Assembly: GCA_963711005.1 (NCBI GenBank)
Contig: CAVQCJ010000002.1
Location: 310,001 to 374,000, forward strand
Direction of reading: 5' to 3'
DNA from: CAVQCJ01 sp963711005
Lineage (GTDB): Bacteria > Actinomycetota > Actinomycetes > Prado026
Length of the DNA stretch: 64,000 bases
The notes beneath the pieces were generated by a model, which did not search any database, had not been told where the DNA came from, and worked only from the letters and a program-made list of their open reading frames with translations. Positions 23,682-31,270 of the stretch are shown one piece after another (position 1 is the stretch's first letter; each line of letters begins with the position of its first letter). The position numbers were made by a program, and so were the translations under genes.

Positions 23682-24222
23682 CCGCGGGCTCCGGCGGGCC
23701 GTCGTCTGCGGGTCCTTCCCCGGCGTCGGGAGCGGCGAACCTGCGGTCGGTCTGCTGGAACGGGACGATCATGGTCCGGCCGACCTGGACCTCGTCGTCC
23801 TCGGCCTCGGGCTGCTCGGCCTCGGGCTGCTCGGCCTCGGGCTGCTCGGCCTCGGGCTGCTCGGCCTCGGCCTCGGGCTCGAGCTCGGGCGCGGCGTCCG
23901 GCCCGGTGGCAGCTCCCGGGACGGCGGGCACGGCCGCGACGGCCCCCGCTTCGCGCTCGAGGACCGCGATGCGCTCGTCCCTGGCCTCCAGGTCGAGCGC
24001 GAGGCGGTCCAGGACGTCGTCGACCTCGTCCATCCGGTAACCGCGCAGCCCGACCGAGAACCGGACCTGGTCGACGTCGGAGCGCGCCAGCGGACCGTCG
24101 GCGGGCAGCGCCAGGTCGGGACGGTCGGGCTCGGCCCCGGTGAGCCCTTCGCCGCGGCCGGCGGCGACCACGGCGACGCCGCCGAGGACGAGGATGCCCA
24201 GCAAGACCCAGACGAGTGCCAC
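23674..24222 (-). CDS. Membrane-anchored DivIVA-domain protein with EAEQP repeats
   Basis: This 182-residue protein starts with one transmembrane helix (VWVLLGILVLGGVAVVAAGR). A short DivIVA-type motif follows at about 52-80 (QVRFSVGLRGYRMDEVDDVL, then DRLALDLEARDERIAVLERE), then an acidic repeat of E-A-E-Q-P units and a C-terminal tail containing MIVPFQQTDRRF. DivIVA motifs bind curved or negatively charged membrane and other DivIVA proteins; a cell-envelope or division role is inferred. It corresponds in position to Rv1209 next to tag and folP2. The GTG at 24222 lies 7 nt after a CACGAT box. Confidence 0.85.
   Translation of the reverse strand: MALVWVLLGILVLGGVAVVAAGRGEGLTGAEPDRPDLALPADGPLARSDVDQVRFSVGLRGYRMDEVDDVLDRLALDLEARDERIAVLEREAGAVAAVPAVPGAATGPDAAPELEPEAEAEQPEAEQPEAEQPEAEQPEAEDDEVQVGRTMIVPFQQTDRRFAAPDAGEGPADDGPPEPAGG
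23801..23860. repeat. Four 15-bp tandem repeats inside the DivIVA-like gene
   Basis: TCGGCCTCGGGCTGC occurs four times head to tail, encoding E-A-E-Q-P units in frame on the minus strand. The array is likely length-variable between strains. Confidence 0.85.
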
Positions 24223-24270
24223 GGCCCCGATCGTGCCACGCTGAGGGCTCACCGACCGGCAGGAGGAGCC

Positions 24271-25135
24271 GTGCCGATTCGGCTGGGCGCCTGCACGTTC
24301 GCGGACCACGAGCTCGTGGTGATGGCGATCGTCAACCGCACGCCGGACTCGTTCTACGACCGCGGCGCGACTTTCTCCGAGGGTGCGGCGCTGGACGCGG
24401 TCGACCGGGCCGTCGACGAAGGCGCCGCGATCGTCGACGTCGGCGGCGTGAAGGCGGGTCCCGGTGCCGACGTCGACGCCGCCGAGGAGATCCGGCGGAC
24501 CGCGACCTTCGTGGCCGAGGTGCGGGCCCGCTACCCCGGGCTGGTGATCAGCGTCGACACGTGGCGGCACGAGGTCGCCGAGGTCGTGTGCGCGGAAGGC
24601 GCCGACCTGGTCAACGACGCCTGGGGCGGGGTCGACCCGAAGCTCCTCGAGGTCGCAGCCGCCGCGGACGCCGGGTACGTCTGCACGCATGCGGGCGGGT
24701 ACGCGCCACGGACCCGGCCGCACCGGGTCGCGTACGACGACGTCGTCGCCGACATGCTGCGGACAACCGTGGACCTGGCCCGGCGGGCCGTCGCGGCCGG
24801 GGTGCGCGCCGACGCCGTGCTCATCGACCCCGGGCACGACTTCGGCAAGAACACCCGCCACTCGCTGGAGTCCACCCGGCGGCTGCGACGAGCTCGTCGC
24901 CACCGGCTGGCCGGTGCTGGTCTCGTTGTCCAACAAGGACTTCGTCGGCGAGACCCTGGACCGTCCCGTCGGCGAGCGGCTGGTCGGGACGCTGGCCGCG
25001 ACGTCGGTCAGCGCGTGGCTCGGCGCCCGCGTCTTCCGTGCCCACAACGTCGCAGAGACCAGGCAGACGCTCGACATGGTCGCGTCGATCGCCGGAACCC
25101 GTCCCCCGGCCGTCGCCCGTCGCGGCCTGGCGTGA
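24271..25135 (+). pseudogene. folP: Dihydropteroate synthase FolP (FolP2-type), broken by a single-base insertion
   Basis: From GTG 24271 (AGGAGGA 4 nt upstream) the frame gives a DHPS-like protein: VVMAIVNRTPDSFYDRGATF, VDVGGVKAGPGADVD, SVDTWRHEVAEVV, LIDPGHDFGKNTRHSLE. At about 24886 one extra base after CTG shifts the frame; the rest (DELVATGWPVLVSLSNKDFV, GETLD, AWLGARVFRAHNV) continues one frame over to the TGA at 25135. Removing one base gives about 287 residues, normal length. Either the gene is inactive or the sequence has an indel. The position beside a LOG gene, the DivIVA-like gene and tag matches folP2, the paralogue doubtful as a true DHPS in mycobacteria. Confidence 0.8.
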
Positions 25136-25147
25136 CGGGCGGCCCGG

Positions 25148-25804
25148 TCAGGGCTGCCCCTCGAGGTACTCCTCCGCCTCCTCGCGACCGCGCGGATGCC
25201 GACGGACCGGCTCTCGCACCGTGGCCGCGATCCCCGCGGCCAACGCGTCGAAGGCGTCGCCGACGGTGCGCACCCAGATCACCTCGGCCGCCGCCGCCGG
25301 GCGGACGAAGCCGGCCTCGACCAGCGCCTCGACCTGCGCCCGCAGCGGGCCGTACAGGTCGCTCGGGTCCAGCACCACCACCGGCTTGCCGTGCATCCCC
25401 AGCGAGCGCGCGACCCAGATCTCGAGGAGCTCCTCGAGGGTCCCGATGCCGCCGGGAAGGGTGAGGAACGCGTCGGCCCGCGCGTCCATCAGCCCCTTGC
25501 GGTCGCGCATGCCTTCGGTGACCACGAGCTCGTCCGCCTCGTGGTCGGCGACCTCGGCGGCCTCCAGCGCGCGCGGGATCACCCCGAGCGTGTGCGCGCC
25601 GCCCGCCCGCGCGGCCCGCGCGACCGCGCCCATCATCGACACCGAGCCGCCGCCCGAGACCAGCCGCCAGCCGCGCTGGGCGACCGCGGTGCCGACCTGC
25701 CCGGCGAGCTCGACGTACGCCGGGTCGATGCGTTCGCTGGACGAGCAGAAGACGCACAGCGCCGGCGACCGCCCCGCTGTCGGGGCCGGGGCGTCCGGGC
25801 TCAC
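25148..25804 (-). CDS. LOG-family (TIGR00730) protein
   Basis: This 218-residue Rossmann-fold protein of the LONELY GUY family has VCFCSSSERI-like LCVFCSSSERIDPAYVELAG, a glycine-rich loop WRLVSGGGSVSMMGAVARAA, MRDRKGLMDARADAFLTL and the signature PGGIGTLEELLEIW. LOG enzymes are cytokinin riboside 5'-monophosphate phosphoribohydrolases acting on nucleoside monophosphates. The GTG start overlaps the stop of a second LOG gene (GTGA, 25801-25804). Its 3' end faces the folP gene across 12 bp. In M. tuberculosis one such gene (Rv1205) is located here. Confidence 0.9.
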   Translation of the reverse strand: MSPDAPAPTAGRSPALCVFCSSSERIDPAYVELAGQVGTAVAQRGWRLVSGGGSVSMMGAVARAARAGGAHTLGVIPRALEAAEVADHEADELVVTEGMRDRKGLMDARADAFLTLPGGIGTLEELLEIWVARSLGMHGKPVVVLDPSDLYGPLRAQVEALVEAGFVRPAAAAEVIWVRTVGDAFDALAAGIAATVREPVRRHPRGREEAEEYLEGQP

Positions 25805-26664
25805 GTGCCGTTGCGGGGCAGCTCGCCGGCGGCCCGCATCTCGGCGTCCGCCAGCGCCACCAGCGAGGCACGCTCGTTCGACGACCGCACCTCGCGCTCC
25901 CGGCCGGCCATCGTCAGCGCAGCGATCGCCTCGTCCAGGTCGTCGGTGAGGTGCACCAGACCGAGGTCGGGCACGGAGATCTTCCCGGACGGCAGGACGG
26001 TCCCGCGCAGCCAGTCGAGCAGACCGCCCCAGTACCGAGTGCCGACGAGCACCACCGGGAAGGCCGTGACCTTGCGCGTCTGCACCAGGGTCAGCGCCTC
26101 GAACAGCTCGTCCAGGGTGCCGAATCCGCCCGGCAGCACGACGAAGCCCTGCGAGTACTTCACGAACATCGTCTTCCGCGCGAAGAAGTACCGGAACACG
26201 ATGCCGACGTCGACCCAGTCGTTCATCTTCTGCTCGAAGGGCAGCTCGATCCCGAGCCCGACTGACACCCCGCCGGCGTCGCAGCAGCCCTTGTTGGCGC
26301 CCTCCATCACCCCAGGACCACCGCCGGTGATGACGGCGTAGCCGGCATCGGCCAGCGCGGCCCCGAGCCGCTCCGCGAACTGGTACTCGTCGTGGTCCCG
26401 CGGCGTCCTCGCGCTGCCGAACACGGACACGGCCGGCCCGAGCTCGGCGAGCGTGCCGAAACCCTCGACGAACTCGGACTGGATCCGCAGCACCCGCCAC
26501 GGGTCGGTGTGCACCCAGTCGGTCGGCCCGCGCGAGTCCAGCAGCCGCTGGTCGGTCGTGCTGTCCGGGACCTGGTTGCCGCGCAGCCGTACCGGTCCGC
26601 GCTGACGCTCCTGCGACTGGGCCCGTTGCTCCGGCGCCGGCACCTCGGGCTGGGGATCGCTCAC
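25801..26664 (-). CDS. LOG-family (TIGR00730) protein, long form
   Basis: This 287-residue protein has an extended charged N-terminus (about 1-75, including RGPTDWVHTDPWRVLRIQSE) before the LOG domain: VSVFGSARTPRDHDEY, VITGGGPGVMEGANKGCCDA, ARKTMFVKYSQGFVVLPGGF and GTLDELFEALTLVQ. The PGGxGTxxE signature is intact. It is translationally coupled (GTGA overlap) to the shorter LOG gene, so the two paralogues are made together and may form a hetero-oligomer; that is inference. The GTG at 26664 lies 6 nt after a TAGCGT box. It is divergent from the YceI gene. Confidence 0.9.
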   Translation of the reverse strand: MSDPQPEVPAPEQRAQSQERQRGPVRLRGNQVPDSTTDQRLLDSRGPTDWVHTDPWRVLRIQSEFVEGFGTLAELGPAVSVFGSARTPRDHDEYQFAERLGAALADAGYAVITGGGPGVMEGANKGCCDAGGVSVGLGIELPFEQKMNDWVDVGIVFRYFFARKTMFVKYSQGFVVLPGGFGTLDELFEALTLVQTRKVTAFPVVLVGTRYWGGLLDWLRGTVLPSGKISVPDLGLVHLTDDLDEAIAALTMAGREREVRSSNERASLVALADAEMRAAGELPRNGT

Positions 26665-26670
26665 GGCTCC

Positions 26671-26676
26671 ACGCTA
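26671..26676 (-). promoter_or_regulatory. Probable -10 box (TAGCGT) of leaderless LOG operon
   Basis: TAGCGT on the minus strand is followed by GGAGCC and the GTG at 26664. Confidence 0.5.
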
Positions 26677-26745
26677 GCCCGGCCGGCCGGGCCTGCCGGG
26701 GACGTTCAGGGACCGTTCACCCGACCGCCGGGGTTGCGTCCGGAA

Positions 26746-26789
26746 TAGTTCTATGTTCAACTAAGTTTATTGAGCATTCAACAAAGTTG
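26746..26789 (+). promoter_or_regulatory. AT-rich operator/promoter region of the yceI-like gene
   Basis: This 44-bp block is far more AT-rich than its surroundings. It holds TAGTT-N8-AACTA (26746-26763), two direct repeats TTCAACTAAGTT (26756) and TTCAACAAAGTT (26777) exactly 21 bp apart, TTGA-GCAT-TCAA (26770-26781) and CAAC-AAA-GTTG (26779-26789). It looks like a multi-site repressor operator, for example of MarR type, over the YceI promoter. Confidence 0.55.
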
Positions 26790-26831
26790 GAGAGGGTCGA
26801 GCCTCTCCGCCGGAGCCAGAGGAGCAACCCC

Positions 26832-27392
26832 ATGACCGACCTTTCCACCGTCAGCGGTACCTGGAACCTGGACGTCGCACACACGCGGCTCGGCTTCGCG
26901 GCCAAGCACGCGATGGTCACCACCGTGCGGGGCGCGTTCGGTGAGTTCGAGGGCTCCCTGACCCTCGACGGCGACCACCCGGCCGACTCCCGCGCCGAGG
27001 TCACCATCCAGGCCGCGAGCTTCAGCAGCGGCAACGAGCAGCGCGACGGCCACGTCCGCGGCGCCGACTTCCTGGACGTCGAGAACCACCCCACGCTGGC
27101 CTTCCGTTCCACCGAAGTCCGCGCCGACGGCGACGAGTTCGTGCTCGTCGGCGACCTGACCATCCGCGGCACCACCCGGCCCGTCCAGATCGCGGTGGAG
27201 CTCGAGGGCGTGGAGAAGGACCCGTTCGGCAACCAGCGCATCGGGTTCTCCGGCGAGACCACGATCAGCCGCAAGGACTTCGGCCTGACCTGGAACGTCC
27301 CGCTCGATGGCGGCGGCCTCCTCGTCTCGGACAAGGTGAAGATCACCCTGGACGTCTCGGCGGTCCGCGTGGACGTGCTCGCGAACGCCTGA
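26832..27392 (+). CDS. YceI-family protein
   Basis: This 186-residue single-domain YceI-like lipocalin-fold protein has VSGTWNLDVAHTRLGFAAKH at the N-terminus, VRGADFLDVENHPTLAFRST in the middle and FSGETTISRKDFGLTW near the end. YceI proteins bind polyisoprenoids. Unlike the E. coli protein this one has no signal peptide, so it is probably cytoplasmic, as usual in actinobacteria. The ATG at 26832 has AGAGGAG about 8 nt upstream; an in-frame GTG at 26787 is less likely. It has a real 5' leader and an operator-like AT-rich promoter, unlike its leaderless neighbours. It is convergent with dapE. Confidence 0.92.
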   Translation: MTDLSTVSGTWNLDVAHTRLGFAAKHAMVTTVRGAFGEFEGSLTLDGDHPADSRAEVTIQAASFSSGNEQRDGHVRGADFLDVENHPTLAFRSTEVRADGDEFVLVGDLTIRGTTRPVQIAVELEGVEKDPFGNQRIGFSGETTISRKDFGLTWNVPLDGGGLLVSDKVKITLDVSAVRVDVLANA

Positions 27393-27409
27393 CCCGACCT
27401 GCCTGCTCC

Positions 27410-27452
27410 GGCCTGCGGCCCCGGCGCCCTCACGGGTTCCGGGGCCGCGGCC
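27410..27452. terminator. GC-rich hairpin between yceI-like gene and dapE
   Basis: GCGGCCCCGG (27415-27424) pairs perfectly with CCGGGGCCGC (27439-27448) around a 14-nt loop; GGCC at both outer ends extends it across one bulged base. It lies between convergent genes. Confidence 0.55.
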
Positions 27453-27482
27453 TGTCCTCGTCCGTCGTGAACCCGGCCGTGA

Positions 27483-28547
27483 TCAACCCCGGGTGAGCCA
27501 GGTGCGGAGCCGGTCCTCGCACTCGAAGATCTGCGCCACCGGCACGCTCTCCTCGCGGGTGTGCGCGAGCTCGGGGTCGCCGGGGCCGTAGTTGACCGCG
27601 GGGATGCCCAGCGCCGCGAACCGCGCCACGTCCGTCCAGCCGAACTTCGGCCGCGGCTGCCCGCCGACCGAGGCCAGGAAGGCGACCACGGCCGGGGCGT
27701 CGAGGCCCGGCCGCGCGCCCGCCGCGCCGTCCAGGCGCTCCACCTCGAACCCGTCGAAGACCTCCCTCGTGTGGACCTCCGCCTCGTCCAGCGTGCGGTC
27801 GGGAGCGAACCGGTAGTTGACCGTCACCGTGCACTCGTCCGGGATGACGTTTCCGGCCACCCCGCCCGCGATCCGCACCGCGTTGAGCCCTTCGCGGTAC
27901 TCCAGGCCGTCGACCAGCACGCGCCGTGGCTCGTAGGCCCGCAGCCGGTCCAGCACCGGGGCTGCCGCGTGGATGGCGTTCACGCCGGTCCACGAGCGCG
28001 CGCTGTGCGCCCGCCGCCCCTCGGTCCGCACCTGCACCCGCAGGCTCCCCTGGCAGCCGGCCTCCACGGTCGCTCCGCTGGGCTCCATCAGGACGGCCAG
28101 GTCGGCGGTGAGCCAGTCGGGGTGCCGCTCGGCCAGGCGGCGCAGGCCGTTGCGCGGCTCCTCGACCTCCTCGCCGTCGTAGAAGACGTACGTGACGTCG
28201 TGGCCGGGGTCGGGCACGGACGCGGCCAGGCGGAGCGCGACCGCGACGCCGCCCTTCATGTCGCACGCACCGAGCCCGTGCAGCACGGCCCCGTCCAGCC
28301 GGCCCGGGAAGTTGCCCGCCTCCGGCACGGTGTCCAGGTGCCCGGCCAGCACGACCCGCTGGGAGCGTCCGGTCGACGTCATCGCCACCACCGCGTCGCC
28401 GTCGCGGTGCACCTGCAGGTGGTCCAGCCCGGTCAGCGCCACCTGCACGGCGTCCGCCAGCGCACCCTCCGAACCGCTCACCGAGTACACGTCGACCAGC
28501 GCCGCGGCCAGTGTCGGGCCGTCCTGACCCAGGTCCAGGGTGATCAC
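27483..28547 (-). CDS. dapE: Succinyl-diaminopimelate desuccinylase
   Basis: This 354-residue M20-family metallopeptidase has its metal ligands in VVLAGHLDTVPEAG, LGACDMKGGVAVA and YDGEEVEEPRNGLR; the dimerisation domain has GRRAHSARSWTGVNAIHAAA. The actinobacterial DapE form ends with FGWTDVARFAALGIPAVNYG and THTREE-like LAHTREESV. It hydrolyses N-succinyl-LL-2,6-diaminopimelate, the last step of the succinylase branch towards meso-DAP and lysine. The GTG at 28547 lies 6 nt after a TACGGT box. dapD starts 17 bp away on the other strand, so both are driven from one overlapping promoter pair. Confidence 0.94.
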   Translation of the reverse strand: MITLDLGQDGPTLAAALVDVYSVSGSEGALADAVQVALTGLDHLQVHRDGDAVVAMTSTGRSQRVVLAGHLDTVPEAGNFPGRLDGAVLHGLGACDMKGGVAVALRLAASVPDPGHDVTYVFYDGEEVEEPRNGLRRLAERHPDWLTADLAVLMEPSGATVEAGCQGSLRVQVRTEGRRAHSARSWTGVNAIHAAAPVLDRLRAYEPRRVLVDGLEYREGLNAVRIAGGVAGNVIPDECTVTVNYRFAPDRTLDEAEVHTREVFDGFEVERLDGAAGARPGLDAPAVVAFLASVGGQPRPKFGWTDVARFAALGIPAVNYGPGDPELAHTREESVPVAQIFECEDRLRTWLTRG

Positions 28548-28552
28548 CCGGC

Positions 28553-28559
28553 TACCGTA
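28553..28559. promoter_or_regulatory. Overlapping divergent -10 boxes of dapE and dapD
   Basis: TACCGTA contains both boxes: TACCGT (28553-28558) precedes the dapD GTG at 28565 by 6 nt, and its complement TACGGT (28559-28554) precedes the dapE GTG at 28547 by 6 nt. The flanks make GCTAC-C-GTAGC, a perfect palindrome. Confidence 0.65.
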
Positions 28560-28564
28560 GCGGC

Positions 28565-29497
28565 GTGGACGAGGCACCCGGCGGGCGCAGCGCGGCAGGG
28601 GTCGGGCTGGCGACGTACGACCGCGACGGCCGCGTGCTCGACGTGTACTTCCCGCTGCCGATGCTCGGCCCGGACGCCCCGGTGCCGCCCGGGCTGGCCG
28701 ACCTGGCCGGCACCGACGAGCTGCGCCGGACCCGTAGCGAGATCGTGGTGGTCCGCGCCGAGCTCGACGCGGCGCCTGCCGACGCCACCGACGTGTACCT
28801 GCGCCTGCACCTGCTCTCGCACCGTCTGGTCCGACCGCACGGCTGTTCGCTGGAGGGCCTGTTCGGGTTGCTGTCCAACGTGGTCTGGACGAGCGCCGGT
28901 CCGTGCGCCGTCGATGACTTCGAGGCGGCCCGCACCCGCCTGCGCGGCCGCGCGCCGCTGACGGTCCTCGGCGTGGACAAGTTCCCGCGGATGGTCGACT
29001 ACGTGCTGCCGACCGGCGTACGGATCGCCGACGCCGACCGGGTGCGGCTCGGCGCGCACCTGGCCGAGGGCACCACCGTGATGCACGAGGGCTTCGTCAA
29101 CTACAACGCCGGGACCCTCGGCGCGTCGATGGTGGAGGGCCGGATCTCGGCCGGCGTCGTCGTCGAGGACGGCTCGGACATCGGCGGCGGGGCCTCGGTC
29201 ATGGGGACGCTGTCCGGGGGCGGCAAGGAGGTCGTCAGGATCGGGCGACGCTGCCTGGTCGGGGCCAACGCCGGCATCGGCATCTCGCTCGGGGACGACT
29301 GCGTGGTCGAAGCCGGCTGCTACGTCACCGCGGGCGCCAAGGTGGTGCTCCCGGACGGCTCCGTACGCAAGGCAGTGGAGCTGTCCGGCCGGCCGGGGCT
29401 GCTGTTCCGCCGCAACAGCGTCTCGGGTGCGCTGGAGGCGCTGCCCCGCACCGGGGACTGGGGCGGGCTGAACGAGGCCCTGCACAGCAACGACTAG
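28565..29497 (+). CDS. dapD: Tetrahydrodipicolinate N-succinyltransferase (actinobacterial DapD)
   Basis: This 310-residue protein has the actinobacterial DapD N-terminal domain (ATYDRDGRVLDVYFPLPMLG, CSLEGLFGLLSNVVWTSAGP) and a left-handed beta-helix of hexapeptide repeats (RLGAHLAEGTTVMHEGFVNY, NAGTLGASMVEGRISAGVVV, EDGSDIGGGASVMGTLSGGG). It transfers succinate from succinyl-CoA to tetrahydrodipicolinate in the lysine/DAP pathway. The GTG at 28565 is leaderless. Together with dapE (divergent) and dapC (31271-32365) it makes the window hold three of the four succinylase-branch enzymes. Confidence 0.95.
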   Translation: MDEAPGGRSAAGVGLATYDRDGRVLDVYFPLPMLGPDAPVPPGLADLAGTDELRRTRSEIVVVRAELDAAPADATDVYLRLHLLSHRLVRPHGCSLEGLFGLLSNVVWTSAGPCAVDDFEAARTRLRGRAPLTVLGVDKFPRMVDYVLPTGVRIADADRVRLGAHLAEGTTVMHEGFVNYNAGTLGASMVEGRISAGVVVEDGSDIGGGASVMGTLSGGGKEVVRIGRRCLVGANAGIGISLGDDCVVEAGCYVTAGAKVVLPDGSVRKAVELSGRPGLLFRRNSVSGALEALPRTGDWGGLNEALHSND

Positions 29498-29581
29498 CAC
29501 CGGTCCCCGCACCCCGCGCCCTCATGCCTCCTGGGACGTCAGCCGATACACCCCTGGAGGGGTTCCGGCAGGGCCTAGGGG

Positions 29582-31174
29582 ATGTTCAGCGTGCAGCTGG
29601 TCACGCGCGGCCGTACGGAGGGGACGCCGCAGGAGCGGCGTGCCGCGCTGCTGCGCGCCTACCACCTGGTCGAAGAGCTGCAGACCCCCGCTGCCGACCG
29701 GGCCCGCGCCGAGGTGACCGGCGCGGTCGCCGCCGCCGACGAGGCCGGCTGGACCGAGGTCTGCACCGCCCTGCGCTACGCCCAGGCCGTCGACGCGGTC
29801 GCCCACTCCCCCGCCGAGGCGCTCACCGCATGCAACCGGCTGGTCGACGACGCCGAGGCGGCCGGCGACCTCGGGCTGCTCGCCGCTGCGCTCGGGATGC
29901 GCGCCGAGCTCGCGGTCAGGGACGGCGACGTCGTCGGGTTCGGCCGGGACGCGAGCCGCGGCGTCGTGCTCCTGGACGCGGACGGCGACCCGCTGGCGCG
30001 GGTGAGCGGGATGATCAGCGTCGCCGTCGCGTACGAGGCGCTGAACCTGTGGGAGCTCGGCGACGAGCTGTACACCAGGGCCGAGGAGCTGCTCCCGCTG
30101 TGCGACGACCCGCTGCTGGCACCGGTGATCGGGCTGAACCGCGCGCTGACCTGGTTCTGGTGGACGGCCGCGCTGCTGGAGATCGGGGACCTCGACGCGG
30201 CGGCGCGCGTGCCCCGGACCGGTGCGATCGAGCACGCCGAGCTGCCGGACGGGTGGGGCCGCGAGCTGCAGGTCAGCCTGCTGGCCCGGCTGGTCCTGCT
30301 CGGGCAGAGCGACGACGACACGGTGCGCACGCTCACCGGTCTCGGTGTCGAGGTCGAGGGGCAGGACTGGCTGCCCTCGACGCAGGTGCACCTGGCGCTG
30401 GCGCATGCGCACCTTCAGGCCGGCCGGCTGGAGCCGGCCATGGTCGAGGCTCGCGCCGCCCAAGCGCTGACGCGCGCCCAGGGGACGATGTACGAGCAGT
30501 CGTTCGCGGACTGGACCGTGCAGCTCGTCGAGCACGCACTCGAGCCAGGTCACGGGACGGCCGTGCGTGCGTACGCGACGAGCCTGGCCAGGCAGCGGTG
30601 GGAGGACCGGCTCGGACGGCTGGCGAGCGCGCGCGAGCAGGTGCACCACCAGCGGCTGCGCACCGAGCACGAGCACCTGCTGCGCGTCACCCTCGAGGAC
30701 CCGCTCACCGGGCTCGGCAACCGCCGGGCCTTCGACGAGCGGCTGGACTACCTGCGGGCGACGCTCGCCGTCGGCGCCCCGGTGGCGATGCTCGTCGTGG
30801 ACGTGGACCGGTTCAAACCGGTCAACGACGTGTTCGGGCACGAGGCCGGCGACGAGGTGCTGCGGCGGATCGGGGCGCTGGTCACGTCCGTGCTCCGGCC
30901 CGACGACCTGGCGGTACGGCTGGGCGGTGACGAGTTCGGCGCGGTCATCACCGGCGCGCCGGCGGACGTGGTCCGGACCCGCGCGGACGCGGTCGGACGG
31001 CTGGTCGATGCCGAGGACTGGTCCCGGATCCGGCCGGGTCTGACGGTGACGGTCAGCGTCGGCGCCGCCTGCGGGTCGGGCCCCGACGACCTGGACACGC
31101 TGTACCGGCGCGCCGACGAAGCGCTGTACGGCGCCAAGGCCGACGGCCGCGGACTCTTGCGGATCGCCCGGTGA
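29582..31174 (+). CDS. GGDEF-domain diguanylate cyclase with helical-repeat N-terminus
   Basis: This 530-residue cytoplasmic protein lacks membrane segments. Residues 1-350 are alpha-helical, Ala/Leu-rich and TPR-like (for example LYTRAEELLPLCDDPLLAPV, VHLALAHAHLQAGRLEPAMV). After a linker helix (REQVHHQRLRTEHEHLL) comes a GGDEF domain starting DPLTGLGNRRAFDERL with the intact active site RLGGDEFGAV and, five residues upstream of GGDEF, an RxxD inhibitory I-site (RPDD). Active c-di-GMP synthesis with product inhibition is therefore expected; the input signal is unknown. It lies 84 bp after dapD. No EAL or PilZ partner is in the window. Confidence 0.92.
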   Translation: MFSVQLVTRGRTEGTPQERRAALLRAYHLVEELQTPAADRARAEVTGAVAAADEAGWTEVCTALRYAQAVDAVAHSPAEALTACNRLVDDAEAAGDLGLLAAALGMRAELAVRDGDVVGFGRDASRGVVLLDADGDPLARVSGMISVAVAYEALNLWELGDELYTRAEELLPLCDDPLLAPVIGLNRALTWFWWTAALLEIGDLDAAARVPRTGAIEHAELPDGWGRELQVSLLARLVLLGQSDDDTVRTLTGLGVEVEGQDWLPSTQVHLALAHAHLQAGRLEPAMVEARAAQALTRAQGTMYEQSFADWTVQLVEHALEPGHGTAVRAYATSLARQRWEDRLGRLASAREQVHHQRLRTEHEHLLRVTLEDPLTGLGNRRAFDERLDYLRATLAVGAPVAMLVVDVDRFKPVNDVFGHEAGDEVLRRIGALVTSVLRPDDLAVRLGGDEFGAVITGAPADVVRTRADAVGRLVDAEDWSRIRPGLTVTVSVGAACGSGPDDLDTLYRRADEALYGAKADGRGLLRIAR

Positions 31175-31188
31175 ACCGCCTCCCCGCC

Positions 31189-31259
31189 CCGGTCGTTGCC
31201 TACGGATTGGTGGCTATCGCCACCAATCCGTAGGCAACGACGACGTAGGCAACGACCGG
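31189..31259. terminator. Compound hairpin with two mutually exclusive folds
   Basis: Positions 31192-31214 and 31219-31241 form a perfect 23-bp stem with a 4-nt loop. A third element (31245-31259) is a perfect 15-bp complement of 31189-31203, so it competes for the same left arm. It lies between the convergent GGDEF gene and dapC and probably terminates both. Confidence 0.65.
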
Positions 31260-31270
31260 AGGGCGTCGGC

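Noticed and set aside
22075..25464. Open frame of over 1,100 codons across tag, SRPBCC, DivIVA-like and folP
   Set aside because: It runs through four real genes, mostly antisense. Only the folP part is coding, up to its frameshift.
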